Part shown: positions 7,018-11,633 of the stretch, one piece after another | How positions within the stretch are numbered: the first letter of the stretch is position 1 | Layout: each line of letters starts with the position of its first letter | Assembly: GCA_934700265.1 (NCBI GenBank) | Contig: CAKUXH010000024.1 | Span: 1-11,633, forward strand | Reading direction: 5' to 3' | Source: an uncultured Opitutales bacterium | GTDB lineage: Bacteria > Verrucomicrobiota > Verrucomicrobiia > Opitutales > UBA9783 | Length of the DNA stretch: 11,633 nt | Program-made: the position numbers and the translations under genes | The notes under the pieces: model-generated | Told to the model about the DNA's origin: nothing | The model's input: only the letters and a program-made list of their open reading frames with translations | Databases searched by the model: none

Positions 7018-7257
7018 TGGTGTGGCCCCTGCCGTTCATTAATGCCTTCACTTGAAAAAATTGCTTTAGAAAAGGGGATCAAGATCGGTAAAATGAGTGT
7101 CGAAGATGAGGATACTCAAGAATTTGCACAACGTTATCGCATTCAAAGCATCCCATCCCTTCTTTTTTTTCAACAAGGGACTTTAGTTGATACAAATGTT
7201 GGGTTGATTTCTGAGGAAGAGCTTTGGGAAAAGATAAAAAAATATGTTAAGCAATAA
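6994..7257 (+). CDS. Thioredoxin-like protein, N-terminally disrupted
   Basis: This frame carries the thioredoxin core: the redox site PWCGPCR, a following helix (SLMPSLEKIALEKG), the strand GIKIGKMSVEDED, the cis-proline region YRIQSIPSLLFFQQGTLVD, and a C-terminal helix ending KKYVKQ. Thioredoxins reduce disulfides in cytoplasmic proteins. The only in-frame start is TTG 6994, giving 87 residues instead of about 105 and lacking the first strand and helix; these lie out of frame just upstream. The hydrophobic MIISLIK before PWCGPC could stand in for the central strand, so a shortened functional protein is possible, but a young pseudogene or a sequence error is as likely. The 3' end overlaps the isomerase gene by 14 bp. 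Confidence 0.6.
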   Translation: MIISLIKPWCGPCRSLMPSLEKIALEKGIKIGKMSVEDEDTQEFAQRYRIQSIPSLLFFQQGTLVDTNVGLISEEELWEKIKKYVKQ

Positions 7258-7855
7258 GTTCTTACAGGACTTGTTTGAGAGATATCCTCAATTATCTGTT
7301 TGTCGTGAGGATTTATCATTAGCTTTTAAGATTTTATGCAATACTTTTGAAGCAAGGTGTAAGCTGTTGGTTATTGGGAACGGCGGAAGTGCTTCGGATT
7401 CTGATCATATAGCTGGTGAGTTGCTGAAATCTTTTGCGATTAAGCAGTCGGTAAAAAGTAATTTGTTGCCTAAAGATTTAGCTGAACATTTGCAGCCTGC
7501 TTTGCCGGTTATTCCTTTAGCAAACCTACACGGAATTTTTACAGCTTTTGGAAATGATTGCGAATTTGAATGGGGGTTTGCCCAACTTGTTTACGGATTA
7601 GGGCAGTCAGGAGATTGTTTACTAGCACTTAGTACTTCAGGTAATTCACAAAATATTATTAATGCTGTAAAAGTTGCTAAGGCAAAAGGGTTATGCATTA
7701 TCGGTTTATCAGGTGAAAATGGAGGACAGTTAAAAAATTTATCCGATGTATGTATTTGTGTTCCAGAAAAAGAAACTTTTAAGGTGCAAGAATTACATTT
7801 ACCGGTTTACCATTGTTTATGTTTAATGTTAGAAGATCATTTTTTTAATCATTAA
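7244..7855 (+). CDS. gmhA: SIS-domain phosphoheptose isomerase (GmhA-like)
   Basis: GmhA converts sedoheptulose 7-phosphate to D-glycero-manno-heptose 7-phosphate, the first step to ADP-heptose for LPS core. The 203 residues form one SIS domain: LLVIGNGGSASDSDH at 41-55, TAFGND at 100-105, LALSTSGNSQNII at 127-139, IIGLSGENGGQL at 152-163 and VQELHLPVYH at 181-190. The metal-binding residues seen in GmhA are kept: His 55 and Glu 59 (HxxxE), Gln 182 and His 190. Compared with E. coli GmhA there is an insert at about 70-90 before the LANL strand. DiaA is the main alternative, but the metal-site residues favour the isomerase. The start overlaps the thioredoxin gene by 14 bp and the stop shares a base with the next ATG (TAATG), so the three genes are translated together. 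Confidence 0.82.
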   Translation: MLSNKFLQDLFERYPQLSVCREDLSLAFKILCNTFEARCKLLVIGNGGSASDSDHIAGELLKSFAIKQSVKSNLLPKDLAEHLQPALPVIPLANLHGIFTAFGNDCEFEWGFAQLVYGLGQSGDCLLALSTSGNSQNIINAVKVAKAKGLCIIGLSGENGGQLKNLSDVCICVPEKETFKVQELHLPVYHCLCLMLEDHFFNH

Positions 7856-8571
7856 TGAGCAGCAAAGAGGATTTTTCTCTTTTTAAGAATTTATTACCTA
7901 AGAATGTACTTTGTCTAAATTCGGATATTGTAAAGTCGGGTGGACGTTGTATAATTGTTGGAGGATGGGTGCGAGATCGTTTGTTAGATATTCCGATTAC
8001 ACCTAAAGTAGGTGATATTGATATTGAAGTTTTTGGGTTAACTTACAATCATCTTTATTCCATTTGCTTAAATTATGGAATAAAAGCGCGTTATCAAAAT
8101 TTTGGTGTTATAAAATTAAATCATATGGATATAAGTCTGCCAAGAACAGAAGTTGTTGTTGGTAAAAAATATAACGATTTTAAGGTAAATTTAAATCCAT
8201 ATCTCACATTTAAACAGGCTGCTTTTCGTCGTGATTTTTCTGTTAATGCCATTGGATGGGATTTATTGATGAATGTTGTATTAGATCCTTTTGGCGGAAT
8301 AAATGCCGTAAAAGAGAAAGTGTTGATTCCTTTAAGTGAGCATTTTAAAGAAGATAATTACCGTGTTTTACGAGCAATTCAACTGATTGCGCGTTTTAAT
8401 TTTAGAGCATCCAACTTGTTGATAAAATTTGCTAGGACAATGGACCCAAGGGTTGTTTCACAGAAACATCTTAATAAAACAAAAACCATTCTTCAAACAT
8501 CTCAACATAAAAAATCTGTTATGTTTTTTTTAGAAAAAATTGGCAAACACTGGAAAAATCTTTTTGCTTAG
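7855..8571 (+). CDS. tRNA nucleotidyltransferase/poly(A) polymerase family protein, C-terminally truncated
   Basis: The catalytic head of a class II nucleotidyltransferase is clear: [12 protein letters not shown] at 33-44, then GDIDIEV at 53-59 with the metal-binding Asp 54 and Asp 56, the [12 protein letters not shown] block at about 129-140, DPFGG soon after, and the neck motif [15 protein letters not shown]. These enzymes add or repair the tRNA CCA end, or add poly(A). Family members usually exceed 400 residues; this one has 238 and stops at KHWKNLFA, near where relatives have a LFPEL-type sequence, so most of the body and tail is gone. The fragment contains all visible catalytic residues and has no internal stop. 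Its TAG overlaps the infA stop on the opposite strand. It could be CcA, PcnB-like or decaying; I give no symbol. Confidence 0.82.
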   Translation: MSSKEDFSLFKNLLPKNVLCLNSDIVKSGGRCIIVGGWVRDRLLDIPITPKVGDIDIEVFGLTYNHLYSICLNYGIKARYQNFGVIKLNHMDISLPRTEVVVGKKYNDFKVNLNPYLTFKQAAFRRDFSVNAIGWDLLMNVVLDPFGGINAVKEKVLIPLSEHFKEDNYRVLRAIQLIARFNFRASNLLIKFARTMDPRVVSQKHLNKTKTILQTSQHKKSVMFFLEKIGKHWKNLFA

Positions 8572-8861
8572 TTGCGGTCTTTGGATGGATTTGTATTGTT
8601 ATGTCTTGGTCCGAAACTACGTTTGGGTGGATTTGCTTGTGGGGAAGTTTGTTTTAATCGGTAACAGATACGAGCTTGATTTAAATCATAAGGACTCATT
8701 TCCATTTTTACACGATCACCTACACCAATTTTTATGAAATTTTTGCGTAATTTCCCTGAAATATGCGCTAATAATTCATGATTATTATCCAAGCGAACAC
8801 GAAAAGTGGTTCCTGGTAAAACTGTTACAACTGTACCTTCTATTTCTATAGATTCTTCCAT
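8568..8861 (-). CDS. infA: Translation initiation factor IF-1 with C-terminal extension
   Basis: IF-1 binds the 30S A site during initiation. Residues 1-70 are a full S1/OB-fold IF-1: [20 protein letters not shown], then [32 protein letters not shown] and ARICYRLK. E. coli IF-1 is 72 residues. Here 27 more follow (71-97), rich in Pro, Asn, Arg and Lys and without hydrophobic pattern, so probably a flexible basic tail. The ATG at 8861 lacks a Shine-Dalgarno motif. The stop TAA (8568-8570) overlaps the TAG of the truncated nucleotidyltransferase gene on the other strand, with no space for a terminator between them. Two tRNA genes lie upstream on the same strand; a local promoter candidate at 8882-8908 is also present. 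Confidence 0.95.
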   Translation of the reverse strand: MEESIEIEGTVVTVLPGTTFRVRLDNNHELLAHISGKLRKNFIKIGVGDRVKMEMSPYDLNQARICYRLKQTSPQANPPKRSFGPRHNNTNPSKDRN

Positions 8862-8881
8862 GCGAAAATTTATAAAAGTAT

Positions 8882-8908
8882 ATTTTAGAAAAAAAATACA
8901 AAAGTCAA
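8882..8908 (-). promoter_or_regulatory. Candidate promoter immediately upstream of infA
   Basis: On the minus strand, TTGACT (8903-8908, 5 of 6) is 15 bp from TAAAAT (8882-8887, 5 of 6), about 20 bp before the infA ATG. The spacing is short and the region AT-rich. infA may instead be read from the upstream tRNA promoter. Confidence 0.35.
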
Positions 8909-8944
8909 GAAATTGTTGAGTTTTATAAATGCCTAGTCAAAAAT

Positions 8945-9030
8945 TGGTGCTGAAAGGGGGACTTGAACCCCCATGCCCTAACGGGCACATGAACCTGAAT
9001 CATGCGTGTCTGCCATTTCACCACTTCAGC
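8945..9030 (-). tRNA. tRNA-Leu (anticodon CAG)
   Basis: The minus strand gives an 86-nt class II tRNA: acceptor GCTGAAG/TTTCAGC, D-arm GTG...CAC, anticodon stem CATGA/TCATG with loop TTCAGGT (anticodon CAG, reading CUG), a long variable arm TGCCC-GTTA-GGGCA, T-arm GGGGG-TTCAAGT-CCCCC, discriminator A73 and encoded CCA. The long variable arm and A73 fit leucine. Confidence 0.95.
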
Positions 9031-9049
9031 GCGGGCTCAAATACTAAGA

Positions 9050-9125
9050 TGGTGGAGTTGATCGGGTTCGAACCGACGACCACCACAATGCCATTGTGAT
9101 GCTCTTCCAACTGAGCTACAACCCC
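9050..9125 (-). tRNA. tRNA-Ala (anticodon GGC)
   Basis: A complete 76-nt cloverleaf on the minus strand: acceptor GGGGTTG/CAACTCC with the alanine identity pair G3:U70, D-arm GCTC/GAGC, anticodon stem TCACA/TGTGG with loop ATGGCAT (anticodon GGC, reading GCC/GCU), T-arm GTCGG-TTCGAAC-CCGAT, A73 and encoded CCA. It is 19 bp from tRNA-Leu, so both probably come from one transcript. Confidence 0.96.
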
Positions 9126-9138
9126 ATCTAATGTTTTA

Positions 9139-9167
9139 ATAAGATAAAAAAACACATTGTTTGTCAA
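9139..9167 (-). promoter_or_regulatory. Promoter of the tRNA-Ala(GGC)/tRNA-Leu(CAG)/infA unit
   Basis: On the minus strand a perfect TTGACA (9162-9167) is followed after 17 bp by TCTTAT (9139-9144, 4 of 6). Transcription should start near 9132, leaving a leader of about seven bases before the tRNA 5' end at 9125. Confidence 0.6.
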
Positions 9168-9210
9168 TAGTTTTTAAAATTTATTTTTAATTGATGAAAT
9201 TAAATTATTA

Positions 9211-9242
9211 TTGAATCATTATTCAAATTTTTAACAATATTG
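9211..9242. promoter_or_regulatory. Paired palindromes upstream of dnaX (possible operator)
   Basis: The 183-bp divergent gap between the tRNA unit and dnaX holds TTGAAT-CATT-ATTCAA (9211-9226), a perfect 6-bp inverted repeat, and 8 bp later the palindrome CAATATTG (9235-9242). They could be operator half-sites. In sequence this AT-rich, short palindromes also arise by chance. I could not find a convincing dnaX promoter in the gap; TTGTCA at 9272-9277 lacks a good -10. Confidence 0.2.
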
Positions 9243-9308
9243 AGAAAACTACAGAATTTATTGAAATAAGCTTGTCAATAGAAAGACTTTTTTATTCCAT
9301 TATTACTA

Positions 9309-10427
9309 ATGGAAGGATATACGGTTATTGCAAGGCGTTGGCGACCAAAGCGGTTTCAAGATTTGGTAGGACAGGATAGTGTGGTAAAAGCTTTAACAAA
9401 TGCTATTAATGCTAAACGAATTGCACATGCTTATTTGTTTGTCGGTCCAAGGGGAACAGGGAAAACAAGTACAGCTCGTTTGTTCGCCATGGCGCTTAAT
9501 GGGGAAGAAGGTCCTTGTATCGATTTTGATCCAGAAAGTCCTCGTTGTCAGGCAATTTTTCAAGGACGTTCTATGGATGTTATTGAAATCGATGGAGCAT
9601 CTAATAATTCTGTTGAACAGATACGTTCATTGCGTGAAGATTGCCAATATGCACCTGCAGAAAGTTTATATAAAATATACATTTTGGATGAAGTTCATAT
9701 GTTGACAACGGCAGCTTTTAATGCTTTGTTAAAGACATTAGAAGAGCCACCTGCACATGTGAAATTTATTTTTGCAACAACGGAAATTCATAAAGTCCCT
9801 AATACGATTGTTTCTCGTTGTCAGCATTTTGAATTTTTCCCTTTAGAGACGGAAGTTATTGAAAAACAATTAAATCATATTGTAGAATCGGAGCACTTGC
9901 AGGCGGTTGTTGAAGCTTTGCATACCATAGCAGAGTTAGCTGAAGGCGGAATGCGCGATGCTCAATCAATGTTAGATCAATTATTAACGTTTTCAGATGG
10001 TAATTTAACGGAGCAAGCTGTCCGTTCAATGTATGGTTTGTTGAGCTCTGAATCCGTTATAGATCTAGCAGATGCAATTGAATCAAATAACTATGCAAAT
10101 GTATTAAAAGGGGTTGATTTTATTGTTCAGTCGGGTTGTGATACTTATCGAGTACTATTAAGTTTGGAAAAGCATTTTCATGGAAAACTTTTGAAAGCTG
10201 TAAAGGATAAATCCAATATGGGTTATCCACCTTTTGTTTATGCAAAAATTTTAGAAATTTTAAAAACAGGAGAAGAACAATTGCAAAAGGGCTTATCGAT
10301 TAAAAGCAACTTAGAGTCAATTTTATTTAGGGCAATTGAATGTACTAAATTAGCTTCCATAGAGGTATTGCTTCAGGCTTTTAATGATTTACCAGACGAT
10401 GTAAAAAAAAACGACTTGAACAGTTAA
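9309..10427 (+). CDS. dnaX: DNA polymerase III gamma subunit (zero-frame product of dnaX)
   Basis: DnaX is the ATPase of the clamp loader that places the sliding clamp on DNA. The zero-frame product is 372 residues and ends VKKNDLNS just after the A9 tract. It has the AAA+ signature in order: ARRWRPKRFQDLVGQ at 8-22, Walker A GPRGTGKT at 46-53, EIDGASNNSVEQIR at 93-106, Walker B YILDEVHML at 124-132, KTLEEPPAHVKFIFATTE at 142-159, and the SRC arginine-finger motif at 169-171. A helical collar domain follows to about 365. The usual four-Cys zinc site is reduced to Cys 70 and Cys 80. The ATG at 9309 has no Shine-Dalgarno motif. This length matches domains I-III, that is gamma. Confidence 0.93.
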   Translation: MEGYTVIARRWRPKRFQDLVGQDSVVKALTNAINAKRIAHAYLFVGPRGTGKTSTARLFAMALNGEEGPCIDFDPESPRCQAIFQGRSMDVIEIDGASNNSVEQIRSLREDCQYAPAESLYKIYILDEVHMLTTAAFNALLKTLEEPPAHVKFIFATTEIHKVPNTIVSRCQHFEFFPLETEVIEKQLNHIVESEHLQAVVEALHTIAELAEGGMRDAQSMLDQLLTFSDGNLTEQAVRSMYGLLSSESVIDLADAIESNNYANVLKGVDFIVQSGCDTYRVLLSLEKHFHGKLLKAVKDKSNMGYPPFVYAKILEILKTGEEQLQKGLSIKSNLESILFRAIECTKLASIEVLLQAFNDLPDDVKKNDLNS

Positions 10428-10834
10428 ATGAACATGTACAGGTTTTGATTTCAAAGTATTCGATGAATGAAAAGTCTTTAGATTTTTCTACAGGTTATAC
10501 AGTATCTTCTGATAAAATTTCGAAAGTAGATTTTAAAGAAAAATCCGCTGAAATTACTTCAAAGAGGGTAGGTACCACTGAAACATCATCAGATTTGTTT
10601 TTTGAAAAAGAAAATTCAGTTTCAGATTTTGAACGTGAACCGATATATGATGTAGATAATTTTGGTAAAAATTCCTTTAAAATTGAAAAAATGTTAATGC
10701 CTCCTCCTGATTTTAAGGAAGCTTTGAGTAAGCTGCCTGTTCAGATCCAAGCAGATTTTAAACGTATTTTAAATGCAGATATTGTAGGTGTTTGGCCCAT
10801 AAAAGGTGATATCTTGTTGAATAAAAATAAATAG
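9309..10834 (+). CDS. dnaX: DNA polymerase III tau subunit (dnaX, via -1 shift at A9)
   Basis: If the ribosome slips back one base, or RNA polymerase adds one A, in the tract at 10403-10411, the zero frame (367 codons) joins a -1 frame of 141 codons ending TAG at 10832-10834, giving about 508 residues. The joined reading VKKKRLEQLNEHVQVLISKYSM continues the helix naturally. The tail then has a low-complexity acidic/Ser linker and a compact end (PPPDFKEALSKLPVQIQADFKRIL...VGVWPIKGDILL). In E. coli the tau tail binds DnaB helicase and the polymerase alpha subunit; here the tail is shorter and I see no recognisable motif for either. E. coli makes gamma by frameshifting and Thermus by slippage on A9; the present arrangement, with the short product in frame, is the same. 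Confidence 0.8.
10403..10411 (+). other. A9 slippery tract in dnaX (programmed frameshift or transcriptional slippage)
   Basis: Nine A residues occur in the phase GTA AAA AAA AAC, which includes the heptamer A AAA AAC. Zero-frame stop TAA comes at 10425-10427; the -1 frame stays open to 10834. I saw no AGGGAG-type stimulator upstream and no strong hairpin just downstream, which favours RNA-polymerase slippage over ribosomal frameshifting. A homopolymer sequencing error is the alternative. Confidence 0.75.
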
Positions 10835-10894
10835 AGTTATTTTTTATAAAAATTTTATAGGGATAATTTATTTTTATTGCTCTTCTTATAAATA

Positions 10895-11633
10895 ATGCTT
10901 ACAATTATTAATATGGGCACAGAGAAGAAGTACAAAATTACCGTAAGTTCTGCAGAAGAAGCCATAAGTGTTTTAAAGAAAAATTTTGATGATCGTGCAA
11001 AAGTGCTTTCAGTTCGGCAGATTGAAGGGAAAGGGCTAAGTCGTTTCTTAAGAAAACCTAAGTTGGAGGTTATTGTAGTAGTTTCTGATAAGAAAATGGG
11101 TGAAGTTAAGCCTTTGGTTAGTACTAAACCAATTGCTCCCGTTCCTGCTGTGTTAGAGAAGACATACAATCAAACTTTTGAATCTAAAAAAAGTGATATA
11201 GGGGGACCGAAAATTGAAATACAAAATCTTCTGTTGAAATCAGGATTTGATCCTTTATTGGTTCAAGAATTTTTTTTAAAAGAAGGTAGTGTAACAAAAA
11301 ATAATTCTTGGCAAAGGAATTTGAATTTATTTTTACAATACCTTCAAAATGCTTATAATCAACTTGTTTTTCAGCCTGTTTCAGAGCGAGTTGCATTTAT
11401 TGGACCTTCGGGTGTAGGAAAGACTCTTTCTTTGTGTAAATTGTTGGCTCAAGAAGTTTTTATTGACAGGCAGCATCCTTGTGTTGTTCAACTCAATGGA
11501 GATCAACCCAAAGGACAAGAAGCTTTGGGCATATTTTGTGATATTTTAAGTGTTCCATTTTTCCAAGAAGGTATGCAAGAAATTCCAGAGATTTTACCTC
11601 AACAAAGGTGTTTTTTTGATAGTGAAGGTATTG
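10895..11633 (+). CDS. flhF: FlhF-like flagellar SRP-type GTPase, N-terminal part (partial, 3' end outside window)
   Basis: FlhF is an SRP-family GTPase that sets the position and number of polar flagella. The frame from ATG 10895 stays open to the window end (246 codons). The likelier start is the in-frame ATG 10913, giving MGTEKKYKITVSSAEEAISVL, the usual FlhF opening. AKVLSVRQIEGKGLSRFL and PKLEVIVVV follow, then a Pro-rich linker, a helical region, and the nucleotide-binding start ERVAFIGPSGVGKTLSLCKLLAQEV with P-loop GPSGVGKT at 170-177. The next FlhF block, normally DTYRIGAxEQL, reads GDQPKGQEALGIF, although the following CDILSVPFF still fits (ILGVP). The Thr and Arg that contact the nucleotide are missing, so GTP handling may differ. 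It lies 60 bp after dnaX with no clear terminator between. Confidence 0.8.
   Translation, partial: MLTIINMGTEKKYKITVSSAEEAISVLKKNFDDRAKVLSVRQIEGKGLSRFLRKPKLEVIVVVSDKKMGEVKPLVSTKPIAPVPAVLEKTYNQTFESKKSDIGGPKIEIQNLLLKSGFDPLLVQEFFLKEGSVTKNNSWQRNLNLFLQYLQNAYNQLVFQPVSERVAFIGPSGVGKTLSLCKLLAQEVFIDRQHPCVVQLNGDQPKGQEALGIFCDILSVPFFQEGMQEIPEILPQQRCFFDSEGI

Noticed and set aside
10412..10460. Stimulatory hairpin downstream of the dnaX slippery site
   Set aside because: The best pairing is CTTGAA with TTCAAAG, a bulged stem of about six weak pairs over a 29-base loop; not convincing.
10445..10834. A separate gene downstream of dnaX
   Set aside because: The frame is open back to the A9 tract, has no good start context and continues the DnaX helix, so it is the tau tail and not an independent gene.
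10845..10859. AT-only palindrome between dnaX and flhF as a terminator
   Set aside because: It is a 7-bp A/T repeat with a single central base, so no stable hairpin loop can form.
1..11633. CRISPR arrays, insertion sequences, phage genes, rRNA genes and riboswitches
   Set aside because: I saw no regularly spaced repeats, transposase or phage-like frames, no rRNA and no recognisable riboswitch; no gene-free stretch exceeds 200 bases.

Overview
This AT-rich window appears to come from the chromosome of a flagellated Gram-negative bacterium. It carries core housekeeping genes and no mobile-element or phage signatures. Peptidoglycan synthesis (mraY, murD), the elongasome factor rodZ, a GmhA-type sugar-phosphate isomerase (heptose/LPS precursor) and flagellar genes at both edges (MotB-like, FlhF) indicate an envelope with peptidoglycan, probable LPS and flagella. 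The style of DnaX, FlhF and MraY suggests the PVC group, most likely Verrucomicrobiota (Opitutae/Puniceicoccales-like), perhaps host-associated given the AT bias. This placement comes from recalled family sequences, not a search. TGA is a stop codon (rodZ, bfn), so the code is standard.

Layout. Positions 1-561 hold the C-terminal part of a MotB-like protein, which converges on prfA (RF1, minus strand) at a perfect bidirectional hairpin. tRNA-Ala(CGC) lies upstream of prfA on the same strand with its own promoter. From 2002 to 6654 runs a compact plus-strand cluster, mraY-murD-rodZ-bfn-dus, with ATGA overlaps at the last two junctions. It looks like a remnant of the division/cell-wall (dcw) cluster joined to a shape gene and RNA-related genes. 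Next comes a 58-residue secreted CPTC peptide with its own terminator, then an overlapping set: thioredoxin (N-terminus disrupted), gmhA-like isomerase and a truncated tRNA nucleotidyltransferase. The last of these meets infA (minus strand) stop-to-stop. Upstream of infA on the minus strand are tRNA-Leu(CAG) and tRNA-Ala(GGC) behind a near-consensus promoter. Divergent from these is dnaX, whose frame breaks at nine A residues, followed by the 5' part of flhF running off the window.

Main points. (1) dnaX almost certainly makes two products (gamma/tau) by slippage on A9 at 10403-10411; the tau tail continues in the -1 frame to 10834. (2) None of the recognisable starts has a Shine-Dalgarno motif, while perfect SD-like strings sit harmlessly inside genes. 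(3) The tRNA nucleotidyltransferase is cut short exactly where infA carries an unusual C-terminal extension, and all three tRNA genes encode CCA. (4) The thioredoxin N-terminus is out of frame with its WCGPC core. (5) The MotB-like and FlhF proteins are both divergent at key motifs. I found no wholly new system; the most interesting signals are unusual states of known genes.
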